Part shown: positions 35,221 to 43,286 of the stretch, piece by piece
Layout: each line of letters starts with the position of its first letter
Numbering within the stretch: position 1 is the first letter of the stretch
From: Lentisphaerae bacterium GWF2_50_93
GTDB taxonomy: Bacteria > Verrucomicrobiota > Lentisphaeria > Victivallales > GWF2-50-93
DNA length: 64,000 nt
Assembly (NCBI GenBank): GCA_001804815.1
Contig: MHBI01000020.1
Location: 62,001-126,000 of the forward strand
Reading direction: 5' to 3'
Translations under genes and position numbers: made by a program
The notes under the pieces: generated by a model
Told to the model about the DNA's origin: nothing
Databases searched by the model: none
What the model saw: the letters and a program-made list of their open reading frames with translations, nothing else

Positions 35221-36630
35221 TCAACGCTTTCTTATCATCTCTATGAAACTCTGCATCCTGTTCACGACCTGTTCCGAATGCCTGCCTGGCGAATAAGGCA
35301 CGTCAAACGACATCACAGGAATAAAAAGTTCCTTTTTTATCATATCACCGATTATCTTTTCTTCAAAAGGACAATGGCTCGCGCCGAATATTCCGGTGAT
35401 AAGGACTCCGTCGGCGCGGAACCTGGCCGCCTCCTCCACAATCTTTTTCGCACGATGCTCCAATGAGCCAATCATCAGGTCGTCCATGTAGTTCTCGGCT
35501 ATCGCCTTCAACGGAGGAATGTTGGCCCGCAGCTGATAATACGAATGGCTTATCATGTAGTCTGTCCCTGCAACGCACGCTCCGGAATCTTCAAGCAGGG
35601 TTATAAGCGATGCGTCGGTCGGCGGTGTGACCCAGTAGATCCTGACAGGCTTCCCCTTAAAAGGTGAAACTCCGTCGCGTATCCTTCTCTTTACTTCGTC
35701 CATCAGGCATTCGAGGACGTTCACGGACTCCTCCGGCTCGCTGCATGCGTGTATGCCGATGAATTCGGCGAGAAGTGTTTCAAGGCCTGGAAGAGGAACC
35801 TTCTCCGCACTGTAGACCATCTCCCGGAGATTTCTGACAAGCCTTCTTATCTTATTGAACTTGTCGAGGCTGCCCTTGAGCATGGGCTGGGTTACACGTC
35901 GCCCTGTCTCGGTCTCAAGCGCTTTCACTATCCCCTTGTATTCCTTCTCCAGGAATTGAACGGCCTTTTCAGGATAATCAGTTTTCCCATATGGTGTCTT
36001 CAGAAATTTTCCTGACACCTGAAATCTTGTCCTGTCCGGCCTTGACGGAATTTCCCACCAATGGACTTTCGCCCCCTGCCACTCGATGAGCTGCATCACT
36101 GCGGAAAAGTCATCGCAGCAGCTGCCGACCCCTGCAAAACACAGGTCCGGCATAGGGAAATAGTCAAGCGTCTTGAACGCGCCAAGGGCGGCCCTTACGA
36201 AACACAGCTCATTTGTCGCACCAAGCTTTTCAGCCTCGTCGAGAAGACGCGGGTTCTCAGCGAAACATGGAGCCCACCATAAGGCGTCTGCGTAGAATGA
36301 AAGTGATTTCGGGACAGCATAAGTTATCACCGGGGTCTGCCCGAGATCCTTCATCACGGCGAAAATCTTCCAGCCGTTCTCCTTCGCCAGGAAAAGCCTG
36401 TCCTTCTCGCTGAAAATGAACGCCCACAACCTGAGCGCCGCGGGAGACGGATCGAACTTCAGCCTGTCAAGCAGCCTGTCGCCCCTGCTCGCATACTCCG
36501 AAGGGCTGAACAGATACGGAACTCCGCCTTTCCGGATGCTTCTCAAGTATCTGCACTCGCGGCGGAAGGCCCCGGGGCTCTCCTTGATCCTTTCGTCCCA
36601 TGCAGCGGATGTTATTCGTTGAATTCCCAT
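35221..36630 (-). CDS. 2-hydroxyacyl-CoA dehydratase family protein, long form
   Basis: The 469-residue protein belongs to the same COG1775 family. Its C-terminal half shows the usual pattern (GKPVRIYWVTPPTDASLITL, then GASHCPFEEKIIGDMIKKEL and MSFDVPYSPGRHSEQVVNRM). The N-terminal half is less conserved and carries GVGSCCDDFSAVMQLIEW. It lies 105 bases upstream of the double-cubane protein gene on the same strand. It could be the second subunit of a heterodimeric reductase. The end-of-family position FDVPYSPGRHSEQ is a good match, but substrate residues cannot be assigned. Confidence 0.82.
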   Translation of the reverse strand: MGIQRITSAAWDERIKESPGAFRRECRYLRSIRKGGVPYLFSPSEYASRGDRLLDRLKFDPSPAALRLWAFIFSEKDRLFLAKENGWKIFAVMKDLGQTPVITYAVPKSLSFYADALWWAPCFAENPRLLDEAEKLGATNELCFVRAALGAFKTLDYFPMPDLCFAGVGSCCDDFSAVMQLIEWQGAKVHWWEIPSRPDRTRFQVSGKFLKTPYGKTDYPEKAVQFLEKEYKGIVKALETETGRRVTQPMLKGSLDKFNKIRRLVRNLREMVYSAEKVPLPGLETLLAEFIGIHACSEPEESVNVLECLMDEVKRRIRDGVSPFKGKPVRIYWVTPPTDASLITLLEDSGACVAGTDYMISHSYYQLRANIPPLKAIAENYMDDLMIGSLEHRAKKIVEEAARFRADGVLITGIFGASHCPFEEKIIGDMIKKELFIPVMSFDVPYSPGRHSEQVVNRMQSFIEMIRKR

Positions 36631-36705
36631 TAAAAATCCTTATACTACCTTATCCTGATTGAAACCTGCTATCAAATTTGCTTGTCACAGGCTATATTAT
36701 AATAT

Positions 36706-37002
36706 ATGGAAAAGATCAACATAGGCAAAATCGGATTCTGGACGGCAGTCGCCCCGTGGCTTGCATATCCAATCGTGATTCTATGTTCAATCATCAAGAC
36801 TCCGGGTTTCGGTTGAGGCTCCATCTACGGGTTCCTGGCAGGAATCATTGTAACTGTAGCTCCGGCTTTGTCCATAATCATATGCACCGTGGCCCTATTC
36901 AAGGACGAGTCCAAAAGATATGCTAAAATCGGACTGATTATCGGCATCGTGACTTCCTGTCTGGTTTATGGATTCCTGATTTATGCCCTCCTTAAAGGAT
37001 AG
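36706..37002 (+). CDS. small membrane protein gene with one in-frame TGA (nonsense mutation, readthrough or selenocysteine)
   Basis: ATG at 36706 opens a 98-codon frame ended by TAG at 37000-37002 and interrupted only by TGA at codon 37 (36814-36816). Both halves make sense together: a hydrophobic segment AVAPWLAYPIVILCSIIK, the loop KTPGFG-TGA-GSIYGF, and two more helices (LAGIIVTVAPALSIIICTVA and IGLIIGIVTSCLVYGFLIYA). From the 14th base after the TGA, GGTTCCT-GGC-AGGAATC forms a 7-bp hairpin whose loop starts with G. That fits a relaxed bacterial SECIS geometry. The gene lies within the selenocysteine island. A TGG (Trp) to TGA mutation is equally possible because GFGWGS would be natural. 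No clear ribosome site is seen, so expression is uncertain. Confidence 0.45.
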
Positions 37003-37007
37003 ACCCT

Positions 37008-37286
37008 AAACACAGAACACACAGAATTTAATCACTGCCGTCCCGTGGATGATTGGATTGCTGGATGAATGGATTGTTGCAAATCAAGAAGATATACACA
37101 AAAAAACATTCATAAAATCCGAAATGCCTCTTTTGGAACTCCTTTCCCAACCCTTCCCTTTTATCCTTATCCTGAATTCAAACCCAATAATCCATTCATC
37201 CAAAAATCCATCCATCCGTCATCCTATGGGATGACACTGGTATTTAATTCTCTTAACTTAGCGTCTCCGTGCCTCTGTGCGGAAAA
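37008..37286. repeat. nested degenerate inverted-repeat cassette
   Basis: Outer ends are AAACACAGAACACACAGAAT (37008) and, in reverse complement, TTTTCCGCACAGAGGCACGG (37270-37286 side). Inside is an inverted pair, GGATGAATGGATTGTTG (37063) and CAATAATCCATTCATCC (37187), framing about 120 bases without a credible gene. It is related to the cassettes at 14.3 and 19.5 kb. Confidence 0.6.
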
Positions 37287-37290
37287 TATT

Positions 37291-38388
37291 CTAAAGGATT
37301 TCCAGAAACGCCTCCATCCTGTTCCGGATACGTTCCTCCTCGGAATTCGAATAGGTGGTATCAAGTACAAGCAACGGCACATCGAGCGCCTGCTTCATCC
37401 TTTCCTTCTCGGAATACCAGATATCGCAGAATTTAATGCATTTGAGGATCACGCCGTCGCACTTATTCCTTGCAATTGCTTCCTTGATCTTCTCATAGGC
37501 CTGGTAATTCGGCCTCTGCCTAATGCAGATGTCGGACTTGAAAGAGATACCTGCAAGTTCAGATATCATCTCCTTTTCACTATTGCCCTTGAGCCTTGCT
37601 CCCCTGTAAAATCCAGTCGGACCATTTTCAGAAATAAACATCGGCATCACGCCAGCTCCATTTTCCTGAAGAATCCTGCATACCAGGTCGTCCTCGAGGC
37701 AAAACATTGAGCCGGCGACAAGTATCCGATGCTTGCTTTTCCCGGGTTTTAGTCCAGTATTGAGAGACTCCAGGAACAGCTTCATCTTTTCCGGCCTGGC
37801 AACATTGAACATGTTAAGGAGCCTGTGTGAAAACAGTGGCGGAACTTTCTCCTTTAAAACAATGTCCTCGATGATTCCAGCGCATTTCTTCCTCGCATTG
37901 AAAAACCTGCGCGCCTTTCCACAATCGAAGCGTAACTTCAGAAATGCCTTTATGTCTTTCGCAGTCCTCTCAACTTCCGAAATGAAATATTCCTGCGCGT
38001 TCCTGCTGCGCGTCGCAGGCATCTGCAGCTGGAAAACAGGGATCCCCGACTCCTTCTCAAGAACCTCCAGCGTGCGGCGCATCATGTCGCAGGTTATTAC
38101 ACCGACAATGGCATCGACCATCCCGAAAAGCCCGGATTTCGACCTGAAGTTTCCGACCAGGGATTTGCAGTAGGAACAGGCATCCGGCCTGACAAGCTTC
38201 TCTCCTTCACGTTCAGCCTCGAAAACGGCGCCTTCGGCTAGCCTGACAGGATAAAGTCCGAAACCGGCAAGTATCTCGGCGGGAAACTGGGTGCAGAAAT
38301 AACCGGCGACAAGTCCGCCATTTTTACGGTGGGCTTTTATGGCTTCCCGTTCAGCATCAGAGAATCTATCAATCTTTCCGAATGACAT
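37291..38388 (-). CDS. 2-hydroxyacyl-CoA dehydratase family protein (HgdB/BcrB-like)
   Basis: The 365-residue protein is the third COG1775-type subunit of the run. The N-terminal half has VAGYFCTQFPAEILAGFGLY, PDACSYCKSLVGNF and VITCDMMRRTLEVLE, placing cluster-binding cysteines as in HgdB/BcrB proteins. The C-terminal half has ILVAGSMFCLEDDLVCRILQ and DGVILKCIKFCDIWYSEKER. It is separated from the other two subunits by the cassette at 37.0-37.3 kb and the TGA-containing gene. A complete reductase could be built from two of the three subunits and the activase. Confidence 0.87.
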   Translation of the reverse strand: MSFGKIDRFSDAEREAIKAHRKNGGLVAGYFCTQFPAEILAGFGLYPVRLAEGAVFEAEREGEKLVRPDACSYCKSLVGNFRSKSGLFGMVDAIVGVITCDMMRRTLEVLEKESGIPVFQLQMPATRSRNAQEYFISEVERTAKDIKAFLKLRFDCGKARRFFNARKKCAGIIEDIVLKEKVPPLFSHRLLNMFNVARPEKMKLFLESLNTGLKPGKSKHRILVAGSMFCLEDDLVCRILQENGAGVMPMFISENGPTGFYRGARLKGNSEKEMISELAGISFKSDICIRQRPNYQAYEKIKEAIARNKCDGVILKCIKFCDIWYSEKERMKQALDVPLLVLDTTYSNSEEERIRNRMEAFLEIL

Positions 38389-38445
38389 CTTTTGAATCCT
38401 ATGACAGGCAGGTTAAATGTTTTAAGGCTCAATTTCATAAAATGT

Positions 38446-38530
38446 ATGTCGGGTTTTAACCCGACAACTGGCGGTTTAAAAACCGCCATACTTCTTAAAT
38501 TGCCGGCGGAACACCAGTGCTCCTGCTATA
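38446..38530 (+). repeat. palindromes and a dispersed repeat in the 38389-38580 gap
   Basis: TCGGGTTTTAACCCGA and GGCGGTTTAAAAACCGCC are perfect palindromes. The stretch from 38500 is the partner of the repeat at 10103. No gene is seen in the gap. Confidence 0.65.
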
Positions 38531-38580
38531 TACAAAGACACAAGTAAGGCGACAGAATAATTCTAGTGCCTTATATAAAT

Positions 38581-39378
38581 TCATTTCACCGCTGTCATCC
38601 TGCATCGTCCAAGTTTATTTTTCCGCGCCATCTCCTCCATGAATACCATTTCTCCACCCATCTGGCTGAAAAGGTTCATGTCGTTGCCGATTATTTTCAG
38701 CGCATCAAAGGTGAGCTGTTCTTTCAGCATCTTTATATATAGGCTTATGTGGTCTGCGAAATCCGCAGTCAGATCGTCGGAAACTTCAATTTTGAAACCA
38801 GCGTCCTTCAGGACCTTCTCATAACCCTCATGGCTTTCCATGTATGGGAATTTCATGAACGCATTGATCCTCGACGCCTCGGAATCAGAAAGGCCGGCAT
38901 CACCTTCTATCCAGTCGGTGAAGGCTATCTTCCCGCCTTTTCCCAGTACCCTGTGAGCCTCCCTGACCAGTTTCTCCTTGTCGACGACATAGCACCAGGC
39001 GTCCTCGCCCCAGACAAGATCAAAAGCCTTATCCGGCCATGGAATGCTTGTCACGTCGCCCAGCTTCATCAGGATCCGGCTGGACATCCCTTCAGCTTCA
39101 GTTCTTCTTATCGCCTCATCTATCATATGCCTAGTGCCGTCAAGACCGAATCCCTCGACATCGTAGTTCCTCACCAGAAACCTCAGGCCAGCACCTAGCG
39201 CTGAGCAGAGGTCCAAAACTTTCATCCCCTTTTTAACGCCCGCCTTGTCGGCAAGCTCCTTTGAACTCTTCCATCCGCCGACATGGATCTGCTCGCCCAT
39301 TACCAGTTCCCAGAGTTCGCCTTCCGGTCCGCCATACACCTTCTGCACATCTACAAGCTTGAAATTATTTCTCTTCAT
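38581..39378 (-). CDS. class I SAM-dependent methyltransferase
   Basis: The 265-residue protein has the SAM-binding motif KVLDLCSALGAGLRFLV (Gly-rich motif I), GFGLDGTRHMIDEA (acidic motif II) and FDLVWGEDAWCYVVD with the later VLGKGGKIAFTDW. It resembles small-molecule methyltransferases of the phosphoethanolamine/sarcosine type rather than rRNA enzymes. It lies between the selD and the HgdB-type genes on the same strand, so methylation of a selenium, sulfur or arsenic compound or of a cofactor is conceivable but not shown. The start at 39378 is preferred over ATG 39393. Confidence 0.8.
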   Translation of the reverse strand: MKRNNFKLVDVQKVYGGPEGELWELVMGEQIHVGGWKSSKELADKAGVKKGMKVLDLCSALGAGLRFLVRNYDVEGFGLDGTRHMIDEAIRRTEAEGMSSRILMKLGDVTSIPWPDKAFDLVWGEDAWCYVVDKEKLVREAHRVLGKGGKIAFTDWIEGDAGLSDSEASRINAFMKFPYMESHEGYEKVLKDAGFKIEVSDDLTADFADHISLYIKMLKEQLTFDALKIIGNDMNLFSQMGGEMVFMEEMARKNKLGRCRMTAVK

Positions 39379-39457
39379 TGCAAACGCCTTCAAAAAGAGT
39401 TTCTATAGGATTTTGCCTTTACGTTTGTAGTCAATGTCGTAAGACATGTTGCTTTGA

Positions 39458-39532
39458 GTAGGTACGTGCTTCAGCATGTACCATCTTTGTTTTCAAGAAT
39501 GGGACAGGCTAAAGCCCGTCCCTACTTTTAAA
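39458..39532 (+). repeat. 75-base dispersed repeat, copy 1
   Basis: Two hairpins, GGTACGTGCTTCAGCATGTACC and GGGACAGGCTAAAGCCCGTCCC, are joined by an AT-rich spacer. The copy at 48226-48300 differs at about five of 75 positions. The gap 39394-39585 holds nothing else. Confidence 0.88.
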
Positions 39533-39585
39533 ACATCCCTTGCGGGATTAACTACGAACAAAATACAAGCCGTATAAATTGAAAA

Positions 39586-41187
39586 TTAATTATTCTTGAC
39601 GGTGTTGTAGAACATCGCGGTCGGCGCCCCGCCGAATGCTATCCCGATTGCGACGGCCTCGGATATCTCGGCATCTGTCGCTCCGGCCTCGCGCGCCCCA
39701 TCGGTGTTGATCTTTATGCACGGCTCGCATTTCGTCGCCACTGACAACGCAAGCGCCATGAGCTTCTTGTGTTTCGCATCTATCGCCCCGGGAGCCATGA
39801 CGGCAGACATGTATGAGCCGAATGTGTCCGAAGCGGACTGCGAAGGCAGACTGGAGCTTTTTCCAGAAAGCTGAGCTCCCTCGACCGCACAGCAGGCAGT
39901 CTCCTTTTTAACTTCAGTCTTCTTTTTCATATCCTTCTCCAATTTTATTTTAATCGGATTGAACTCTTCCTTATGTTTCGTAACAACCCTGATGAAACCT
40001 TTAGGCGACTTCCCTGTGACCCTGCCGATGATCGCCGCAGAGCTTATTCCTCTCCTGCGAAGTTCGCAGACATACTTTCCAGCATTCTTAACAGGCATAA
40101 AGACAAGAAGTCCGCCGGAGGTCTCAGGACAGAACACGATGCTCTGCTGGGGTTCGGAAATTCCTGACAAATCCAATATTGACGCCGGCACCGCCTCCCT
40201 GTTCCTTTCAACGGCGCCGGGGCATATTCCCTTCCTCGACAAATCCCTGATCCCGTCAAAAAGCGGTATTGCATCAAAATCTATTTCAGCTTCGACCTTG
40301 CTGTTCTTCACAATCTCGCTCATGTGGCCGAGAAGGCTGTATCCGGTGACATCCGTAGCCGCATGTACACCGTGTTTGAGCATCAGCTCCGAAGACGTCT
40401 TGTTCAGCGACTTCATCGAATCCGCGATCTGCTTCAATGTCTTCTTGTCGGCCTGGCCGATCTGACCGGCAAAGGCGGCAATACCAACACCGAGCGGCTT
40501 CGTAAGCACAATAGCATCGCCTTGTCTTGCGCCGGCATTCCTTATGTATTTATCACGTTCGCAGTATCCAAATACTGCGAACCCGCACTTAATGTTCTCG
40601 TCGTTTATGCTGTGTCCGCCCACGACCGAGATTCCAGCTTCCTGCATCTTATCTATTCCTCCCCGCAGAATCTCCCGCATGACGCTGTTCGGAAGGAGGC
40701 TTGACGGAAACCCGATTATTGAAAGTGCGCTCCAGGGTTTTGCACCCATGGCGTATATGTCGCTAACGGAATTCGCCGCAGAGATCTGTCCGAAGGTGTA
40801 TGGATCGTCAACAGAAGGTGCGAAGACGTCGACGGTGAGGACCATGGCCTGCTTGGAATCTCCCGGGAAGACCACGACGCCGGCATCATCTCCAGAGTTT
40901 GAGCCTAGGAGCACGCGGCTGTCCTTGATATCCGGAAGCCCCTTGATCATCTCGAAGAGCTCCTTCTTGGCTATCTTGGACGCGCATCCGGCGCTTTTGA
41001 CATATTCGGTGAGTTTTATCTTTCCTGCGGATTTCGCAGTTGGCAGCTTCTCGCCAGCGCATTCGCAGACATCGAAGTCCATGAAGTTCGGGCACGGACA
41101 CGGCTTGCGGGGATCGCATACGCAATGTCCGAGCAGTATGGACCGGGACATTATCTTTCTTCTCTTTTCAGCCTGTTCCTTGTTCAT
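39586..41187 (-). CDS. selD: selenide, water dikinase fused to a Cys-rich N-terminal extension and a C-terminal AhpD-like domain
   Basis: SelD makes selenophosphate from selenide and ATP. Residues 57-410 are the SelD core, with catalytic Cys68 and Lys71 in SAGCASKIA; the usual second Cys is Ser70. The segment SNSGDDAGVVVFPG and the C-terminal AIRS-type part match the family. Residues 1-56 hold three CxC pairs (C22/C24, C30/C32, C41/C43, spacing CxCx5CxCx8CxC), unusual for SelD. Residues 420-533 are a carboxymuconolactone decarboxylase/AhpD-like domain with CEPC (C487, C490), but Asn replaces the usual His four residues on. An ATG at 39930 inside the fusion has GGAGAAGG upstream, so the AhpD-like part could also be made separately. 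Confidence 0.9.
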   Translation of the reverse strand: MNKEQAEKRRKIMSRSILLGHCVCDPRKPCPCPNFMDFDVCECAGEKLPTAKSAGKIKLTEYVKSAGCASKIAKKELFEMIKGLPDIKDSRVLLGSNSGDDAGVVVFPGDSKQAMVLTVDVFAPSVDDPYTFGQISAANSVSDIYAMGAKPWSALSIIGFPSSLLPNSVMREILRGGIDKMQEAGISVVGGHSINDENIKCGFAVFGYCERDKYIRNAGARQGDAIVLTKPLGVGIAAFAGQIGQADKKTLKQIADSMKSLNKTSSELMLKHGVHAATDVTGYSLLGHMSEIVKNSKVEAEIDFDAIPLFDGIRDLSRKGICPGAVERNREAVPASILDLSGISEPQQSIVFCPETSGGLLVFMPVKNAGKYVCELRRRGISSAAIIGRVTGKSPKGFIRVVTKHKEEFNPIKIKLEKDMKKKTEVKKETACCAVEGAQLSGKSSSLPSQSASDTFGSYMSAVMAPGAIDAKHKKLMALALSVATKCEPCIKINTDGAREAGATDAEISEAVAIGIAFGGAPTAMFYNTVKNN

Positions 41188-41230
41188 AGTCCTCTAAAGT
41201 AAGGCGGCTTTTTAAACCGCCTATTTATAA

Positions 41231-41261
41231 GGTAGGGACGGCTCTCCGTAGCCGTCCGTTC
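41231..41261 (+). repeat. 31-base dispersed palindromic repeat, copy 1
   Basis: Identical in reverse complement to 62434-62464; related hairpins continue on both copies. It lies between tRNA-Sec and selD. Confidence 0.9.
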
Positions 41262-41331
41262 GGAAGGGCGCTTTCGGAGAAAACGCCCTACCTTCTCCAA
41301 TTTTACAATTGGCTCACTTCAATATAGTTTC

Positions 41332-41425
41332 TGGCGGAGGCGTATGGGAATCGAACCCACCCAGATCCTTTCGGATCAGCGATAGTTTTGAAGACTATGA
41401 GGGGACCCAGCCCCCTAACACCTCC
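41332..41425 (-). tRNA. selC: tRNA-Sec (anticodon UCA)
   Basis: Minus strand begins GGAGGTGT, pairs with ACGCCTCC in an 8-bp acceptor stem, and ends with encoded GCCA. The D arm is AGGGG-GCTGGGT-CCCCT. The anticodon stem ATAGT/ACTAT holds the loop CTTCAAA with anticodon TCA, which reads UGA. The long variable arm GATCC-GAAA-GGATC and a TTCGA T-loop complete the about 94-base structure. The long acceptor and variable arms are the marks of bacterial tRNA-Sec. It lies 145 bases upstream of selD and is followed on the other side by selA and selB. Confidence 0.97.
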
Positions 41426-41616
41426 GCTCAAAATATATATCCAATATTTTATAAATACTCTAGGGAACCTCGAAAAACAGCTATTTCTGAAATTGAACCT
41501 CCAATATCCAACAAGGAATATCCAATCATGAAGTTAAGATCATATTTATTCAACAGGCATTTGCTATTTCAAACGTTGGTTATACGATAAATTATAATAT
41601 GACGGAGAGAAATACC

Positions 41617-41691
41617 ATGTCTACCAAGGTATCAAACAAGGACACTACTGAGATTCCTATGAATGGAAGTATTGGCCACAACATGAAATAA
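41617..41691 (+). CDS. possible 24-residue peptide upstream of selA
   Basis: ATG at 41617 with GGAG ten bases upstream opens a short frame (MSTKVSNKDTTEIPMNGSIG, then HNMK) ended by TAA. AT-rich sequence upstream contains TATAAT-like words. No family is known, and it may be a relic or a chance frame. Confidence 0.25.
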   Translation: MSTKVSNKDTTEIPMNGSIGHNMK

Positions 41692-41724
41692 CTAGATATT
41701 CCCCTTTGGCATATATGAGTTTTT

Positions 41725-41785
41725 CGTGTGATTAGTGTGTTTCGTGGTATATATTCCTGTGTAATCTGTGTGTCCTGTGGTCAAT
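41725..41785 (+). repeat. degenerate GTGTTTCGTGG/CTGTGTGTCC repeat remnant
   Basis: Words such as TTAGTGTGTTTCGTGG and AATCTGTGTGTCCTGTGG are of the same class as the inverted ends at 14.3, 19.5 and 37 kb. No gene is seen in the surrounding 41430-41807 other than the possible short peptide. Confidence 0.5.
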
Positions 41786-41807
41786 TTTATTAAAATGGTT
41801 GGTGCTT

Positions 41808-43205
41808 ATGAAAAACGAGAAGGAAGTTCTCCTGAAAAGCCTGCCCCAGCTCGGGGTGCTCCTCGAAAAGCCGGAGATTGCCACAGTAAAGTCCAAGTTC
41901 GGCGCCGGCATGACAAAGCTCTTCCTGCGCGAAGCGATCTCCGAAGCCCGCGACAAGATCCTAAAGGGCAAGCTCGACACTCCCCCATCTGACAGGCAGC
42001 TTATCGGAGAGGCGGTGAAAAAACTCACCAGGACAAGTTCGCCTGAAGGACGCCGGGCAATCAACGCCACAGGCATACTTTTGCACACCGGTCTTGGAAG
42101 AGCCCCTTTCTGCGACGAGGCAATCGCGCAGATGAAGGTATTCTCAGGATATTCGATACTCCAGACAGATCTCGGCTCCGGCAAACGCTCGCTCCGCGAG
42201 GAGAAGATCGAAAAGATGCTTGTCGAACTCACCGGCTGCGAAGCCGCCACGGTCGTAAACAACAATGCCGCCGCCACCATGCTCATCCTGAACACGCTTT
42301 CAGAGTATAAGGAAACTATCGTAAGCCGCGGACAGCTCATCGAGATCGGCGGCGAGTTCAGAATGCCGGACGTAATGCAGAAAAGCCGTGCGATACTCAG
42401 GGAGGTCGGAACCACGAACCGCACACACCTCAAAGACTACGAGGCTGCAATAAACCAAAACACCGGTGCCGTAATACATGTCCACACTTCGAACTACCGC
42501 GTGCGCGGCTTTACCGGCACTCCCAAAATCAGCGAACTTCGCAAACTGCTGAACAGGCATCCTGGTGTTCCGCTCATCGACGACCTTGGCAGTGGAGCCC
42601 TCGTCTCACTTTCACAGTTCGGACTTCCAGACGAACCTCTGGTCACTGATTCTCTGGCAGCCGGAGCCGATGTCGTCTGTTTCAGCGGTGACAAACTCAT
42701 TTGCGGACCGCAGTCCGGAATAATCTGCGGCAAAAAGGAAATCGTCGACCGGATAAGGAAGAACCCGTATGCGAGGATGTTCAGGATCTGCAAGATGACT
42801 GTCGCCGCAATCGAATCCACACTGATCCATTTCGTCAACGGAACCTATAAGGAAAAGCTGCCTCTCTACAGGATGCTGTCAGAAGACATGAAGTCCCTGG
42901 ACAAGCGGGCAGGCAAACTTGTCGCCCAGCTTTCCAGGAACAAGAAAATCAAAGCGTCAGCAGAAGATGATTCCGCATACATAGGCAGTGGAGCCATTCC
43001 CGACGAGGGGATTCCGAGCAGGGTCGTGAAGGTCGGCGGAAATTTCTCGCCCGACGAGATCTCCGAAAAACTCCGCGGGAACATGCCGTCGATATTCTGC
43101 AGGATCAATGATGATTCGCTGGTCTTCGACATGAGATCGCTGATGCCGGATGACTTTGAAGCGCTTATGAAGGAATTGCCCGATATTTTCAGTTTGGGGA
43201 AGTAG
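41808..43205 (+). CDS. selA: L-seryl-tRNA(Sec) selenium transferase
   Basis: SelA is a PLP enzyme that converts Ser-tRNA-Sec to Sec-tRNA-Sec with selenophosphate. The 465-residue protein has the N-terminal domain (MKNEKEVLLKSLPQLGVLLE) and the core motifs RAINATGILLHTGLGRAPF and TGCEAATVVNNNAAA. LIDDLGSGALV and the PLP lysine segment VCFSGDKLICGPQSG follow. The start at 41808 is chosen because the family begins there. selB follows 81 bases later, so the two form the usual selA-selB unit, divergent from tRNA-Sec and selD. Confidence 0.96.
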   Translation: MKNEKEVLLKSLPQLGVLLEKPEIATVKSKFGAGMTKLFLREAISEARDKILKGKLDTPPSDRQLIGEAVKKLTRTSSPEGRRAINATGILLHTGLGRAPFCDEAIAQMKVFSGYSILQTDLGSGKRSLREEKIEKMLVELTGCEAATVVNNNAAATMLILNTLSEYKETIVSRGQLIEIGGEFRMPDVMQKSRAILREVGTTNRTHLKDYEAAINQNTGAVIHVHTSNYRVRGFTGTPKISELRKLLNRHPGVPLIDDLGSGALVSLSQFGLPDEPLVTDSLAAGADVVCFSGDKLICGPQSGIICGKKEIVDRIRKNPYARMFRICKMTVAAIESTLIHFVNGTYKEKLPLYRMLSEDMKSLDKRAGKLVAQLSRNKKIKASAEDDSAYIGSGAIPDEGIPSRVVKVGGNFSPDEISEKLRGNMPSIFCRINDDSLVFDMRSLMPDDFEALMKELPDIFSLGK

Positions 43206-43286
43206 CGCAAGCCTCAGGCTTGCATTCAAACAAGCCGGAGGCTTCTTCTACTTCTAAACATATTTATCACGAAGGGAAAAATATCT

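Noticed and set aside
41309..41590. Plus-strand frame through the tRNA-Sec region
   Set aside because: It is the complement of the tRNA gene plus intergenic repeats and has no protein features.
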